The position numbers were made by a program, and so were the translations under genes. From Chitinophaga fulva (GTDB lineage: Bacteria; Bacteroidota; Bacteroidia; Chitinophagales; Chitinophagaceae), in NCBI RefSeq assembly GCF_012927205.1, contig NZ_JABBGC010000001.1:3720810-3784809 (forward strand): DNA of 64,000 bases, given 5' to 3'. Each line of letters begins with the position of its first letter. Within the stretch, counting starts at the first letter, position 1. Positions 46,301 to 55,414 of the stretch are shown here, in pieces. A model generated the notes under the pieces. It was not told the DNA's origin. It did no database searches and saw only the letters and a program-made list of their open reading frames with translations.

Positions 46301-46799
46301 TAAGAACCTGTCCCTCTCCGTACTGTTCGATATGCGTAAAGGCGGTAAAATTTACTCCCTCACACACGCTATCCTGGCTGAACAGGGCAAGATCAAATCA
46401 ACCCTGCCTGGCCGCGACAATGGCCTGATCGGTGAAGGCGTGATGCTGGACGCTAACGGTAAATATGTGCCAAACAATGTACTGGTCACCAACATGGACC
46501 AATACTACAACGCCATCTATGACCGTAACAACGTTGAGTCCAACACTTTCGACGCTTCCTATATCAAACTGCGTGAAGTGGTGCTGAGCTATAACATCCC
46601 AGCCAGCGTCTTTGGCCGCTCCTTCATCAGAGGCGCAGCGGTGAGCCTCTATGGCCGCGATCTCTTTGTATGGTCCAATTTCCCGGCCTTCGATCCGGAA
46701 ACCGCCACTCTGAACAGCTCTTCCATCGTACCGGGCTTTGAAACAGGTCAATTCCCTTCTACCCGTACCATGGGCGTTAACGTAAAACTCAACTTCTAA
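43350..46799 (+). CDS. SusC-family TonB-dependent transporter
   Basis: 1149 aa with a signal peptide ending in VQAQA. The STN domain (LAMVVASLQKQAPGYHFSYQ) is followed by a regulatory-like beta domain, the TonB-box region VVVTALG, the plug (ILVVDGVIVNKSF, LNPDDIESINVLKGPSAAAL) and a barrel. STN shows it also signals. The SusD-like partner gene begins 18 nt later. No glycoside hydrolase or peptidase is in the same operon, though an M1 peptidase lies 2 kb away. Confidence 0.96.
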   Translation: MKKNLQRWFQPVSGWQYRAKIGCWSLALVAVMSAQVQAQAIQVDLHGSNLAMVVASLQKQAPGYHFSYQQQALEKVKVEHITFHQSSIKAALEYLQKNYGLQFLLEGNQVSVKYNPAPVSATTDIQVVQGKVTDDANTPLPGVSIIDQHGKMLGTTDVSGVFSVKTATGATLIFSYMGFTTEKYTVTGKEDVVKISLKPNSRELNSVVVTALGISREQKSLGFATQKLDGSAVSAAPTNGFVNALSGKVAGLNLTKAGGPMGSSRVVLRGESILDGQGGEAILVVDGVIVNKSFNGTGHQGYLGNDSPIDFGSALTDLNPDDIESINVLKGPSAAALYGARGAGGAIIVTTKNGTRNTKGMGVTVSSNLAFDQINNWPDYQYEYGQGTNNAKYYSYGKTADGSNTSSTSSSWGPKFDGQSYFQFNSPMDANGVRTERTPWVPYKNNRKDFFRTGLTNTNTVSVAGSNDKGDMRLSFTHMKNEWIMPNTGYKRYSISFSGNTQVSKKISLSTKIDYTNKIADNLPNSGYNNQSVAYFINFQNPNVDLNWYQPYWKPGREGIEQNHPFSSLIDNPYLIVNEMINASNRHNVTGNVMVKYKILDNLELMLRSGLDMGYEFRNQRRPKNTQKFQDGMYRQQTVMNYENNNDFLLRYNKNIGADFNVIASVGGNVRNQRRYYTNQRADKLAAVGVYNLANSKDPVLSSSSRPVAQVNSLYAFVNTSWKNKLFLDLTLRRDQSSTLPLQNNVFYYPSIAASAVLSEMVQLPSFVSYAKLRTSYASVGFDAPFGTYSLEKDYEAGSITGSMSNPTTIPNPNLQPQRNNALEFGTEWKLFNNRVGFDVTWYRQRAINQISAIPIDRSTGYEYQLANVGIVENRGVEVMLNVTPVKLKNFQWKSTINWSRNRNEVIKLNPEVGTSLIIAEGPRGTLEAREGHPLGELYGIGFQRSPDGQIVYKNGLAQLSSEATFRGNANPDWRGGLNNQFTYKNLSLSVLFDMRKGGKIYSLTHAILAEQGKIKSTLPGRDNGLIGEGVMLDANGKYVPNNVLVTNMDQYYNAIYDRNNVESNTFDASYIKLREVVLSYNIPASVFGRSFIRGAAVSLYGRDLFVWSNFPAFDPETATLNSSSIVPGFETGQFPSTRTMGVNVKLNF

Positions 46800-46817
46800 T
46801 ACAACATACAGGCATAT

Positions 46818-48260
46818 ATGAAAAAGTATTTTATTTATATGGGTGTCGCGCTGGGACTGTGTACAAGCGTAGCCTGTACCAAGAACTTCGAGGACATGCA
46901 GCATAACCCGGAAACGCTGAAAGTGGTGCCGGCAGGCAACTTCCTCAATGCAATCCTGTACGATGGGATGAACACCGGCCTGAGAGAATCCCACCGTATC
47001 AACAATGAACTGATGCAGGTGACGGTTACCGAAATCTCTACTACTGACCTGCACCGGTACATCATCAAAAACACAGAATCAGACTATCCGTGGGAAAACT
47101 ACTATCTGACACTGAACAACGTGAAAGATATGCGTGCCTCCGCCAAACTGGCCGGGGAAGTCAATAGCGAGGCAGTTGCATTGACCCTGTGGGCATGGCT
47201 TTTCCAGAACCTGACTGATATTTATGGAGATATCCCATACCAGGATGCCCTGCGCGGATATCCCGATAACCAGCTGCAGAACCGGTTTGACCCACAGCAG
47301 GATATCTATCGCGATCTGATTGCCAAGCTGGACACCGCTAACCGCCTGTTTGTGACCACCAAGGGCATAGAGCAGGGTGATGACCTGTTGTTTAACAGTG
47401 TAGCCGTTCCCGCTAATATCATCAAATGGAAAAAGCTGTGTAACTCCCTCCGTCTGCGTTTGCTGATGCGTATCGCGCATAAGTCAGCCGATGCCCGTCT
47501 GGAGTTGGCCAATATGTTGAATGCGCCTGATAAATACCCTGTCATGGTTAACAATGACGAGTCGGCCGTATTGAAGTATACCAATATTAAGCCTTTCCAG
47601 AACCCGTTCTTCAGCTATCGTGATTACGATTTTAATGGTGACCGCGCTTTGTCCACTTACTTTGTGAACAAGCTGACTTCCTGGAACGACCCGCGGCTGC
47701 CGCTGTGGGGTAAAAAAGCCAGCGATGGCGTATACAGAGGTATTCCGAGCGGTTACAAACCGGAGCAGTTTGATGATATCTCCGGTATTATTGCCTCTAC
47801 GCTCAACGTGGACCTGAAAAAATCCAACCTGATTGGTACTATCATGACCTATGCAGAAGTGGAGTTCATCCGGGCGGAATCCATTATGCGTGGCTATGCT
47901 ACCGGTAACGCACAAACGGCGTACGAAAACGGCGTGAAGGCCTCCGTTACCTACTGGGGCGCACAGGTGCCTGCGGATTTCCTGGCACGTCCGGGTGTTG
48001 CGTTCAACAATACACCTGAACAGGTGCTTACCCAGAAATATTTTGCGCTGTTCTTCAACGATATGCAGCAGTGGTTTGAATACCGTCGTACCGGCTTCCC
48101 GGTGCTGCCCCGTGGCGAAGGTATTGTGGCCGGTGTGAATATGCCTGCCCGTATGAAATTCCCGATTATTGTGCAAACCATCAATGCCGCTAACTACCAA
48201 AATGTAGTACAGGCGATGGGTGGAGATGATATTGCTACCAAAGTATGGTGGCAGAAGTAA
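46818..48260 (+). CDS. SusD-like lipoprotein (SusD_2 group)
   Basis: 480 aa with a lipoprotein signal ending in TSVACTKNF. The sequence fits the shorter SusD-like_2 group (FEDMQHNPETLKVVPAG, DLTDIYGDIPYQDAL, IKWKKLCNSLRLRLLMRIAH) rather than the classic RagB group. VEFIRAESIMRGYATGNAQT and WFEYRRTGFP are typical late motifs. It partners the upstream SusC protein as substrate-binding lid. Confidence 0.94.
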   Translation: MKKYFIYMGVALGLCTSVACTKNFEDMQHNPETLKVVPAGNFLNAILYDGMNTGLRESHRINNELMQVTVTEISTTDLHRYIIKNTESDYPWENYYLTLNNVKDMRASAKLAGEVNSEAVALTLWAWLFQNLTDIYGDIPYQDALRGYPDNQLQNRFDPQQDIYRDLIAKLDTANRLFVTTKGIEQGDDLLFNSVAVPANIIKWKKLCNSLRLRLLMRIAHKSADARLELANMLNAPDKYPVMVNNDESAVLKYTNIKPFQNPFFSYRDYDFNGDRALSTYFVNKLTSWNDPRLPLWGKKASDGVYRGIPSGYKPEQFDDISGIIASTLNVDLKKSNLIGTIMTYAEVEFIRAESIMRGYATGNAQTAYENGVKASVTYWGAQVPADFLARPGVAFNNTPEQVLTQKYFALFFNDMQQWFEYRRTGFPVLPRGEGIVAGVNMPARMKFPIIVQTINAANYQNVVQAMGGDDIATKVWWQK

Positions 48261-48306
48261 TCAGAATTTATTGATTTCGGGATTTTCGGATTTCGGGATT
48301 TAATAT

Positions 48307-48347
48307 AGAGGCTGTATCATTTATTTATGATACAGCCTCTTTTTATT
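48307..48347 (+). terminator. Terminator after the second SusCD operon
   Basis: A 14-bp perfect stem (AGAGGCTGTATCAT with ATGATACAGCCTCT) around TTATTT, followed by TTTTATT. Confidence 0.9.
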
Positions 48348-48362
48348 CTACACCATTGATGG

Positions 48363-48695
48363 TTAATAAACCTCTTCCCCCCGGCAGTAATATTTAAAAG
48401 TCAGTGTGGTGTCCTTTCTCACAAGGTACGTTCTCATTTTACCAGCCTCCTTTACAAGCGTGTCTCCGGGGGTAGCCGCATCATACAACTTATGAAAGCC
48501 CACCTGACGAAATTTTTCATTTTTTCCGGTACTGTCTTTTCCGGTAATAACGGATATTTTAGCGTCCTCCGTATGTTTTTCGGCCACAACAAAGTGGTAT
48601 TGCAACTGACGGAATTCCTCCCCACTGGTACGACAGATATCATCACAGCCGGTTAATAGTATCAACAAAATAATTTTAGCGATATTTTTTTTCAT
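48363..48695 (-). CDS. Small lipoprotein of unknown function, 110 aa
   Basis: MKKNIAKIILLILLTGC is a lipoprotein signal with Cys17. The mature part is soluble, charged and about 90 aa; I do not recognise it. It lies directly downstream of a broken RHS-like gene on the same strand, where immunity genes of RHS toxins usually lie, but no direct sign of that role exists. The leader contains a 30-nt duplication. Confidence 0.6.
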   Translation of the reverse strand: MKKNIAKIILLILLTGCDDICRTSGEEFRQLQYHFVVAEKHTEDAKISVITGKDSTGKNEKFRQVGFHKLYDAATPGDTLVKEAGKMRTYLVRKDTTLTFKYYCRGEEVY

Positions 48696-48746
48696 ACACT
48701 ACTTATTAGAATTTATTTTTTTTATACACTACTTACTAGAATTTAT
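48694..48746. repeat. Tandem 30-nt duplication before the lipoprotein gene
   Basis: ATACACTACTTAYTAGAATTTAT occurs at 48694-48716 and 48724-48746, 22 of 23 bases identical, with T-runs between. The first copy overlaps the lipoprotein start codon. Confidence 0.75.
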
Positions 48747-48782
48747 AATAATACTGCATATAGGTATAGTTAAGTTCATGGG

Positions 48783-49632
48783 TTACATTAGGAGATGCAG
48801 GTCCCAGTTGGATACATTATCTACAACCGTCCATACTTCCGTTATATCAGGAATCTGCACCCTTGCAGTGGGGTTATACGTAAAAGACACCGTATCTCTC
48901 CCGTTCTGGGATATCATTTGCTCCAGCAGCCAGCCGGATGTGCTGTTAATCTGGAAATCCGTGCCCGGCGTAACCGTGGTTTCCCTGGCACTCTCGCCAA
49001 ACCCGAACTGGTCACCGTTTTCGTCCCTGATGTTAAAAGACATATACCCGGTACGGCTACAGGTGATGACAATGGCGAAAAAGGAACAAGCGCTATTTTA
49101 AAGTTATCCTGACCATTGAAGAAAAACTTTCCATTCCTGCCACCTATGCTATAGGTAAAGATATCGGGCTGCGTATCAATTTTTCTCTTCCTGACGGAAG
49201 AAAGATAACTTATCCCACTACTTGTTTCCGGGTTAACACCAGCAGCACCACTCAGCTGGCCACTCAAATAACCTGACGGCTCTTCGTCCGGATTCCCCAT
49301 AATTTTGCGTGTAATTTGCCCGCCTGCCATACAGTCCAACCTAACCCCGCCCAACCGGCTTTTTCATTAACACGGAAACCGGCAGCATGATAACTTAGCG
49401 TAATAGGCACCTTCAATGCGCCAGCCGTAATCTCATATAAATTAATACTAATTTGAGGCAGTCCCGAAAACTGGTTCACCGGGTAGTCTCCAAACTTATC
49501 AACACCTGCTGCAGTAGGAGATTTCGGAAAAACGACAGGAGCATCATAGACACTTGCCATCTGCCCGCTGGATACTGTTGCAGTAAATAACAGCATAGCC
49601 ACCATTACAAATCGATACAGGGAATATTGCAT
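48783..49632 (-). pseudogene. Truncated, twice-frameshifted RHS/YD-repeat-like protein gene
   Basis: Three successive frames on the minus strand make one protein start. The first has a signal peptide and DAPVVFPKSPTAAGVDKFGD, then ISINLYEITAGALKVPITLSYHAAGF and WAGLGW. The second continues near 49330 with AGGQITRKIMGNPDE, FTYSIGGRNGKFFFNG. The third continues near 49090 with SFNIRDENGDQFGFGES. This is the N-terminal region of large exported RHS-like proteins of Bacteroidota, usually over 1000 aa. Single-base losses near 49330 and near 49090 explain the shifts, and the rest of the gene is missing. It is surely inactive. Confidence 0.75.
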
Positions 49633-49839
49633 GATATTCAAATTGAGTTCACAGGAAAAAGGAAAGTTTAACAAACCTGACTACAGGAAAAATATAGACA
49701 ACAAAACGTGGCGGTATATAAACCGGATGTTTAATTTAGATTAATACAAATAAAAAAAATCACATCTTCATGTGGTATTTTTTCAAACAAAAAAACTGTC
49801 TGGTTAAGCCTTCCAAAGACACTCTGCCGATTTTAAAGC

Positions 49840-50046
49840 AAATTTGCAGCCGCTGGCCCCGGAACCGGTTGATCGTATTGTGATCCGGCTTGCTCATCCC
49901 GGTCTGCCACATAAAATAAATATTTTCCCGTAAAGCCTGCTCGATCTTGCGGCTGCCACCAACTCATCCAAACTAGGAGGGAAGGCCATGATCTGATGTT
50001 GGTGGTTGGCCTTGAACACCATCGTCATGGTTTTGCCTCTTGCCAT
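49840..50046 (-). pseudogene. IS1182-like transposase relic with internal deletion
   Basis: On the minus strand ATG 50046 starts MARGKTMTMVFKANHQHQIM and FPPSLDELVA, the start of IS1182-type transposases. At about 49955 the frame changes and the sequence continues as SRKIEQALRENIYFMW and TGMSKPDHNTINRFRGQRLQ. In intact members about 65 residues separate these blocks, so an internal deletion joined them. The catalytic DDE part is missing and no terminal repeats are seen. The rest of the gap 49675-50299 holds only short repeats and a hairpin. Confidence 0.75.
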
Positions 50047-50139
50047 ACCCTAATTTACCTCAAAAGCCCCGCCTATCTTAACTCCTACCCATCCTAGTTA
50101 TCCGGAACCTATGCATGCCCTGCGTAAAAACCGCAAATG

Positions 50140-50178
50140 AAAAGGGAGCCTCAGTTTACTTTTGAGACACCCTCTTTT
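50140..50178. terminator. Imperfect hairpin, possible terminator
   Basis: AAAAGGG-CTCA and TGAG-CCC-TCTTTT form an interrupted stem between the transposase relic and the M1 peptidase gene. It could stop a plus-strand transcript or be a relic. Confidence 0.4.
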
Positions 50179-50299
50179 ATTTAAGTCTCAAAATCCCAAA
50201 ATCCCAAAATGAGATGAGAATGGTTAATATCCGTAAAGGTTAGAGTCATCAAATCGCAGTATATTTAGAGACCACAAAATCTAACTTATCGCTAACGAG

Positions 50300-52921
50300 A
50301 TGACACTACGCAAGATTTATTCTCTGGCCTCCCTGTTGCTGTGTGGGATGGCACAGCCCTGTCTGTCACAGAACGCACCGGTTTCCCGGTATGACCACCA
50401 TGAGGCATTTTCACCTTTGTTTTATCCGTCCAACGGAAACGAGTACAGGAGCGCGGGAGGGCAGCCCGGGCCTAAATATTGGCAAAATGCGGCTGACTAT
50501 AAGATAACGGTCGCCCTGGATACCCTGCAACACCGGATATCCGGCAGCGTATTGATCACTTATAAGAACAACAGCCCTGACCATTTGCCTTTCCTGTGGT
50601 TGCAGATGGACCAGAACGTGTACCGCCAGGACTCCCGGGGCACGGCCACAGTAGCTGCCACCGGCGACCGGTTTGCTAACCGCACTTTTACCAATGGGTT
50701 TGAGTTAAAGTCGGTAGATGTGGTGAGCAACGGCAAAAGCAGTACCGCCAAGTACCTGGTAGACGATACAAGAATGCAGATACGGCTGACAGACGCCCTG
50801 AAGCCAGGTGGTAGTCTGCAGCTGAAAATAGACTATAGCTATACGGTGCCGGAATACGGCACTGACCGTACCGGCCGTATGAACACCCGTCATGGATGGA
50901 TATACGAAATTGCCCAGTGGTACCCACGGATGGCAGTGTACGATGATGTATTGGGCTGGAACAATATTCCGTACCTGGGAGCATCTGAGTTCTATCTTGA
51001 ATACGGCAACTTCGATTATACCATTACGGCCCCTGCCAATATGGTGGTAGTAGGTTCCGGCGCGTTGGTCAATGAGGCACAGGTGCTGAACAGCACTGAA
51101 GCGGCCCGGATAGCCAAAGCGCGTAACAGCGATGCTACCGTGATGATCCGCGATACCACTGAGTTCCACAATGCTGCTGCAAAAGGCAACCGCACCTGGC
51201 ACTTCGTCTGTAAAGAGTCCCGCGATGTGGCATGGGCTGCCTCCGGCGCTTTTATCTGGGATGCTGCCCGTATGAACCTGCCCGGTGGAAAAACTGCCCT
51301 GGCGCAGTCAGTATATCCGGCAGAATCATCGGCTCCCAACGCTTGGCGCCGCTCTACTGAGTTTGTAAAAGGCTGCATTGAACATTATTCCAGCCAATGG
51401 TATCCCTATACTTATCCGGTAGCCACCAATGTGGCCGGAATAGTAGGCGGGATGGAATATCCCGGTATTGTGTTCTGCTCCGCGAAGTCCACTAAAGGCG
51501 GGCTATGGGGCGTTACGAGCCATGAGTTCGGGCATAACTGGTTCCCGATGATCGTCGGTTCCAATGAACGTAAATACGCCTGGATGGATGAAGGTTTCAA
51601 CACATTCATCAATGGCATTGCTGCTGCTTCGTTTAACAAAGGTGAGTTCAACTCCGAACAGTCCGGTCAACGCGCAGCTCCTTCCATGTTCGCCTCCAAT
51701 GCGGAAGCGATCATGAACACGCCCGATGTGATCGGGTTACGGTACAACGGCACAGCGGCATACTATAAACCTGCCATGGGCTTGAAACTACTGCGTGATC
51801 AGATTTTAGGACATGAGCGTTTTGACTATGCTTTCCGGGAATACATCAAACGATGGGCGTTTAAACACCCTACACCATGGGACTTCTTCCGGTCAATAGA
51901 GAATGCGGCAGGAGAGGACCTGGCGTGGTTCTGGCGGGGATGGTTCTTTAATATCTGGAAGCTGGACCAGGCGGTTAAAAGTGTAACCTATGTCGGCAGC
52001 GACCCGGCTAAGGGCGCTATCATTACCCTGCAAAACCTGGAACAGTTGCCTATGCCGGTGGTAATGACCATCCGCACGGAAAGCGGTCGCCGTGATACGG
52101 TGCGCCTGCCGGTGGAAATCTGGCAACGCGGGTCTACCTGGGCTTATCATCATCCATCCAAAGAAAAGCTCGCCAGTGTTGTCATCGACCCACAGGGCGA
52201 CATGCCGGATATTAACCCGTCCAACAACAGCTGGAAAGCGGAAACCGGAAAACCGGTACCGGCGGGAACTACAGCAGCTACGGTGCTGAAAGGCTACGTA
52301 AACGCTATCGGTGGCAGCGAAAAACTGAAAGGCGTCAAAGATCTTTCCATCGAAGCACAGGGAGAAACCCAGGGCACCGAGGTAGAACTGAAGTCTCTGT
52401 ATAAGCTGCCCGGCAAAGTCTGGCAGGCGGTTACTATCCCTGCTATCAATGGGGTGGCCTATAAAGTTGTGATCAACGGGGATTCTGTGAGACTATGGCA
52501 GATGGGCCGCGAAATGCCGCTGGCGCCTTCCGAAAAAGCATTGCTCAAAGAAAGGAACCTGCTGTTCTCTGAATTGTCTTACCTGGAAACACCCGACAAT
52601 GTGAAGGTAGAGCTGGCGCCACAAACGGAGCAGGTCAATGATGAAGACGTATATGTATTGACCATCGCCACGGCTAATGGCAGCCTGCAAAAGAACTATT
52701 ACAGCACCCAAACAGGCCTGAAAGTGCGTACCTTACTGCTCAGCGGACAGGAAGGCGCGCCGGCTAATAATGCCATAACCGACTATCTCGAATACCGCGA
52801 TGTAAGCGGTGTACAGATACCTTTCCGGTTCCGCACCACTGCCGGCGGTTTTGATACCAATGTAAAAGTAGTGAAGGCAGTCATCAACAGTAATATCGGC
52901 GACGACGTGTTCAACAAGTAA
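50300..52921 (+). CDS. Exported M1-family metallopeptidase
   Basis: 873 aa with a signal peptide. The zinc site is HEFGH (408-412) with Glu431 in WMDEG, and GGMEYPG (383-389) is the M1 exopeptidase motif in place of GAMEN. The N-terminal beta-barrel domain fits aminopeptidase N-type enzymes. The last 220 residues (from about [16 protein letters not shown]) look like an extra outer-membrane-lipoprotein-sorting-like domain, unusual for M1. It probably trims peptides outside the inner membrane. Single gene, with a strong terminator after it. Confidence 0.95.
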   Translation: MTLRKIYSLASLLLCGMAQPCLSQNAPVSRYDHHEAFSPLFYPSNGNEYRSAGGQPGPKYWQNAADYKITVALDTLQHRISGSVLITYKNNSPDHLPFLWLQMDQNVYRQDSRGTATVAATGDRFANRTFTNGFELKSVDVVSNGKSSTAKYLVDDTRMQIRLTDALKPGGSLQLKIDYSYTVPEYGTDRTGRMNTRHGWIYEIAQWYPRMAVYDDVLGWNNIPYLGASEFYLEYGNFDYTITAPANMVVVGSGALVNEAQVLNSTEAARIAKARNSDATVMIRDTTEFHNAAAKGNRTWHFVCKESRDVAWAASGAFIWDAARMNLPGGKTALAQSVYPAESSAPNAWRRSTEFVKGCIEHYSSQWYPYTYPVATNVAGIVGGMEYPGIVFCSAKSTKGGLWGVTSHEFGHNWFPMIVGSNERKYAWMDEGFNTFINGIAAASFNKGEFNSEQSGQRAAPSMFASNAEAIMNTPDVIGLRYNGTAAYYKPAMGLKLLRDQILGHERFDYAFREYIKRWAFKHPTPWDFFRSIENAAGEDLAWFWRGWFFNIWKLDQAVKSVTYVGSDPAKGAIITLQNLEQLPMPVVMTIRTESGRRDTVRLPVEIWQRGSTWAYHHPSKEKLASVVIDPQGDMPDINPSNNSWKAETGKPVPAGTTAATVLKGYVNAIGGSEKLKGVKDLSIEAQGETQGTEVELKSLYKLPGKVWQAVTIPAINGVAYKVVINGDSVRLWQMGREMPLAPSEKALLKERNLLFSELSYLETPDNVKVELAPQTEQVNDEDVYVLTIATANGSLQKNYYSTQTGLKVRTLLLSGQEGAPANNAITDYLEYRDVSGVQIPFRFRTTAGGFDTNVKVVKAVINSNIGDDVFNK

Positions 52922-52942
52922 ACGTTCGCTCACAAGATAAGG

Positions 52943-53002
52943 TCCGGTAACAGGCGTAAGGGAAAACCGTTTTTTTCCTTATGTTTGTTACCGGATTTTT
53001 TT
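52943..53002 (+). terminator. Long terminator hairpin; right half duplicated downstream
   Basis: TCCGGTAACA pairs with TGTTACCGGA, enclosing a TAAGG-AAAA/TTTT-CCTTA inner stem, followed by TTTTTTT. The right half with the following leader reappears before the next gene (54180-54228). Confidence 0.85.
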
Positions 53003-53018
53003 ATTGTATTAACCCTTT

Positions 53019-54173
53019 ATGCAGCAAGAATACACCTATAGCCGCGGTTTCCGCATCTTTGTTTTTTGCCTGATAGCTCCTTTTGCCCTGGTGCCATTGT
53101 TGGCCATCGGAACAGCGATGGTAGTGAGGGTGACATCACCGCTGGAGACGTTCTATGGGTTTCTTGCGGGGGTGCCCGGTATGGCATTGGTGACCTACTG
53201 TATCAATGAGTTGTTATCGGTAGTGGCATCTGACGCCTTTAGTATACGCTACCAATCTTTCCTCTATCACCGCGAATTATTATGGCAGGAGGTAAAAGGG
53301 TATCAATTGAAAGAAGGCAGCCTGGTACTTGTACCCACGGTGACAGGCAAACGAAAAATTAAAATATCCAACCGGCGCGGCAAGTCCCGGGAATTAGCGG
53401 ATTGGGTAGAAAGCCGTTATCCCGATCTCGGTAAGATATCAGAAACCGCAACCGTGGCAGATGATAAGATAAGCACTGTTGCTCCATATGAATTAAGGAT
53501 AGCCCGGAAAACGGCCTGGGTGCTAAATATCACCGCCTTCGTGGTGATGATGTTGTGTTTTTTCTTTCTCCGTTCTTTGCCATGGTTGCCGTTGATACTG
53601 GTTTTATTGTTGCCTGTTGCGCTGATAGCCCTGTTGTATCATAAAGGGCAGCCTGTATTTATTGACCGGAAAAAAGAACCATTCCCCGTTGTTTTACTGA
53701 CTATTATATTTTCCGCCATCGGCTTGTTTGTATTTGCAGTGCCCATTTTTAGCCTGGCGCTGAAGGAATTATGGCTGGGCGCTTTGGTGGCCTCCGGGGT
53801 ATTTGCTATAGGGATAATTTTCGCTATCCGTCATTGGAAAACTACTCCTGCAAAAAAAGCATGGGGCGTCATCAGCTTTATAATTTTCTGTACGCCGGCA
53901 TTTTTTGAATCTATCGTTTACCTGAATACTTTTTTTGACCATAGCGCTCCGCAATTGTTTGAAACAACGGTCTTTGATAAAAGAATCAGCAAGAGGAAGT
54001 CTACCAGCTATTTCCTGGTGGTGAAGCCATGGGGGCCTGTAACATCAGCGAGGTCTATTTCAGTCGGGAAGAGGAGATACGAAGTGGTCCATGTCAATGA
54101 CATGATAATAATGGAGCTGCACAAGGGGGCTTTTGGTATGCCCTGGTATACGCCACAGCTACTGAAGCGCTAA
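53019..54173 (+). CDS. Membrane protein of unknown family, first of a tandem pair
   Basis: 384 aa, about six membrane helices: two near the start (IFVFCLIAPFALVPLLAIG and a second by residue 65), then a soluble beta-rich PH-like part (SFLYHRELLWQEVKGYQLKE), four helices in the middle and a short soluble tail with SKRKSTSYFLVVKPWGP. I know no named family. The next gene encodes a paralogue, including the same layout and the motif STSYxLxVxPWGPV near the end. Confidence 0.72.
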   Translation: MQQEYTYSRGFRIFVFCLIAPFALVPLLAIGTAMVVRVTSPLETFYGFLAGVPGMALVTYCINELLSVVASDAFSIRYQSFLYHRELLWQEVKGYQLKEGSLVLVPTVTGKRKIKISNRRGKSRELADWVESRYPDLGKISETATVADDKISTVAPYELRIARKTAWVLNITAFVVMMLCFFFLRSLPWLPLILVLLLPVALIALLYHKGQPVFIDRKKEPFPVVLLTIIFSAIGLFVFAVPIFSLALKELWLGALVASGVFAIGIIFAIRHWKTTPAKKAWGVISFIIFCTPAFFESIVYLNTFFDHSAPQLFETTVFDKRISKRKSTSYFLVVKPWGPVTSARSISVGKRRYEVVHVNDMIIMELHKGAFGMPWYTPQLLKR

Positions 54174-54228
54174 GTATCGCCGTTTTTTCGTTATGTTTGT
54201 CGCCGGATTTTTATTGTAGTAACCCTCT

Positions 54229-55407
54229 ATGCAACGAGAATATACCTATGCCCGCGGTTCCCGCATTTTTCTTTTTTCTTTTGTGGCGCTTCTGGCCGTG
54301 ATACCAATGTATACCATCTACAGCATGATTGTTAACGGTTTGCCGGAACCGATGGTACTAACCATCATCATGGTAGTGGGTGCTATAGTCCTCCCCGTGG
54401 TACTTGCGATCGTGTTTACAAATGAGGGCTTGTCGGTTATTTATACAGATAATGATGGGATACGGTATAAATCCTTTTTGTATACAAGAGAACTATTGTG
54501 GAGCGAGGTGGTCGGATATCGGAAAGACGGTAACGTAGTGATACTGGTGCCCGGACAAAAGAGCAAACGGAAGATCCAGGTGTCAGCCTATCGTAGTAAT
54601 TACGCGGAATTAGTCCGCTGGGCAGACAACCGGTACCGGGACCTGGACAGGCGTCATTGGGACCTGGACAGCCATTATCGGGACAGAAGTTCAGTGAAAG
54701 GTACCAGGGTATTGGACCAGGGAAGATTGAGAGAAGCCAAACATACAGCCTGGACGTTAAATATTACTGCCACAGTGTTGGCCGCTCTGAGTTTTTTCCT
54801 CAGGCATACAGTTCCCTGGTTGCCCGTATTGTTGATAATATTGTTGCCGGTAGCATTGATGATGGTAAGGCGCCACAGAGGATTTCTTATCATTAATACA
54901 GCGAAGAAGGAGGAGATTTTGCCCGATATTACCTGGACTACACTGTGCTGTACCGTTGGGCTGTTTCTCTTTACAATGCCTGTATATACCGTCGGTCAGG
55001 TTAATCTATGGATATATACGCTTATAGTGGAAGCAGCGCTTGTTGGACTGACCATCTTTAGTATCAGGGATTGGGAGGCAAAGCGTTCCACGAAGATCGT
55101 AGGGGTGATTACCTATGCCTTTTTGTTATTGATAGCATCTTATGGGATGGTCGTATTTATAAATGTTTTTTTGGATACCCGTTCAGCGGGCTTATACCAG
55201 ACTACTGTTGTTAATAAGAGAATCAGTACCGGTAAATCCACCAGCTATTACCTGGAGGTGTGGCCCTGGGGCCCTGTAAGATCCAGCGAATCGATTTCCG
55301 TTGTGAAAAGTGATTACGAAGAGACGGAGATCAATGATCTGGTAAATATGGAGTTGCACAGGGGTGCTTTAGGTTTGCCCTGGTACAGGGTAACCGGAAT
55401 AAAATGA
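54229..55407 (+). CDS. Membrane protein of unknown family, paralogue of the preceding gene
   Basis: 392 aa with the same design as its neighbour: EYTYARGSRIFLFSF start, SFLYTRELLWSEVVGYRKDG in the soluble part, a central helix bundle and GKSTSYYLEVWPWGPVRSSE at the end. A tract of repeated DLDRRHWDLDSHYRDR near residue 140 is unique to this copy. It lies 55 nt after the first and shares its leader, so a local duplication is clear. Function unknown. Confidence 0.72.
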   Translation: MQREYTYARGSRIFLFSFVALLAVIPMYTIYSMIVNGLPEPMVLTIIMVVGAIVLPVVLAIVFTNEGLSVIYTDNDGIRYKSFLYTRELLWSEVVGYRKDGNVVILVPGQKSKRKIQVSAYRSNYAELVRWADNRYRDLDRRHWDLDSHYRDRSSVKGTRVLDQGRLREAKHTAWTLNITATVLAALSFFLRHTVPWLPVLLIILLPVALMMVRRHRGFLIINTAKKEEILPDITWTTLCCTVGLFLFTMPVYTVGQVNLWIYTLIVEAALVGLTIFSIRDWEAKRSTKIVGVITYAFLLLIASYGMVVFINVFLDTRSAGLYQTTVVNKRISTGKSTSYYLEVWPWGPVRSSESISVVKSDYEETEINDLVNMELHRGALGLPWYRVTGIK

Positions 55408-55414
55408 AAGTAAT

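Noticed and set aside
47484..48200. Minus-strand frame inside the SusD-like gene
   Set aside because: Antisense shadow of a well-supported SusD-like gene.
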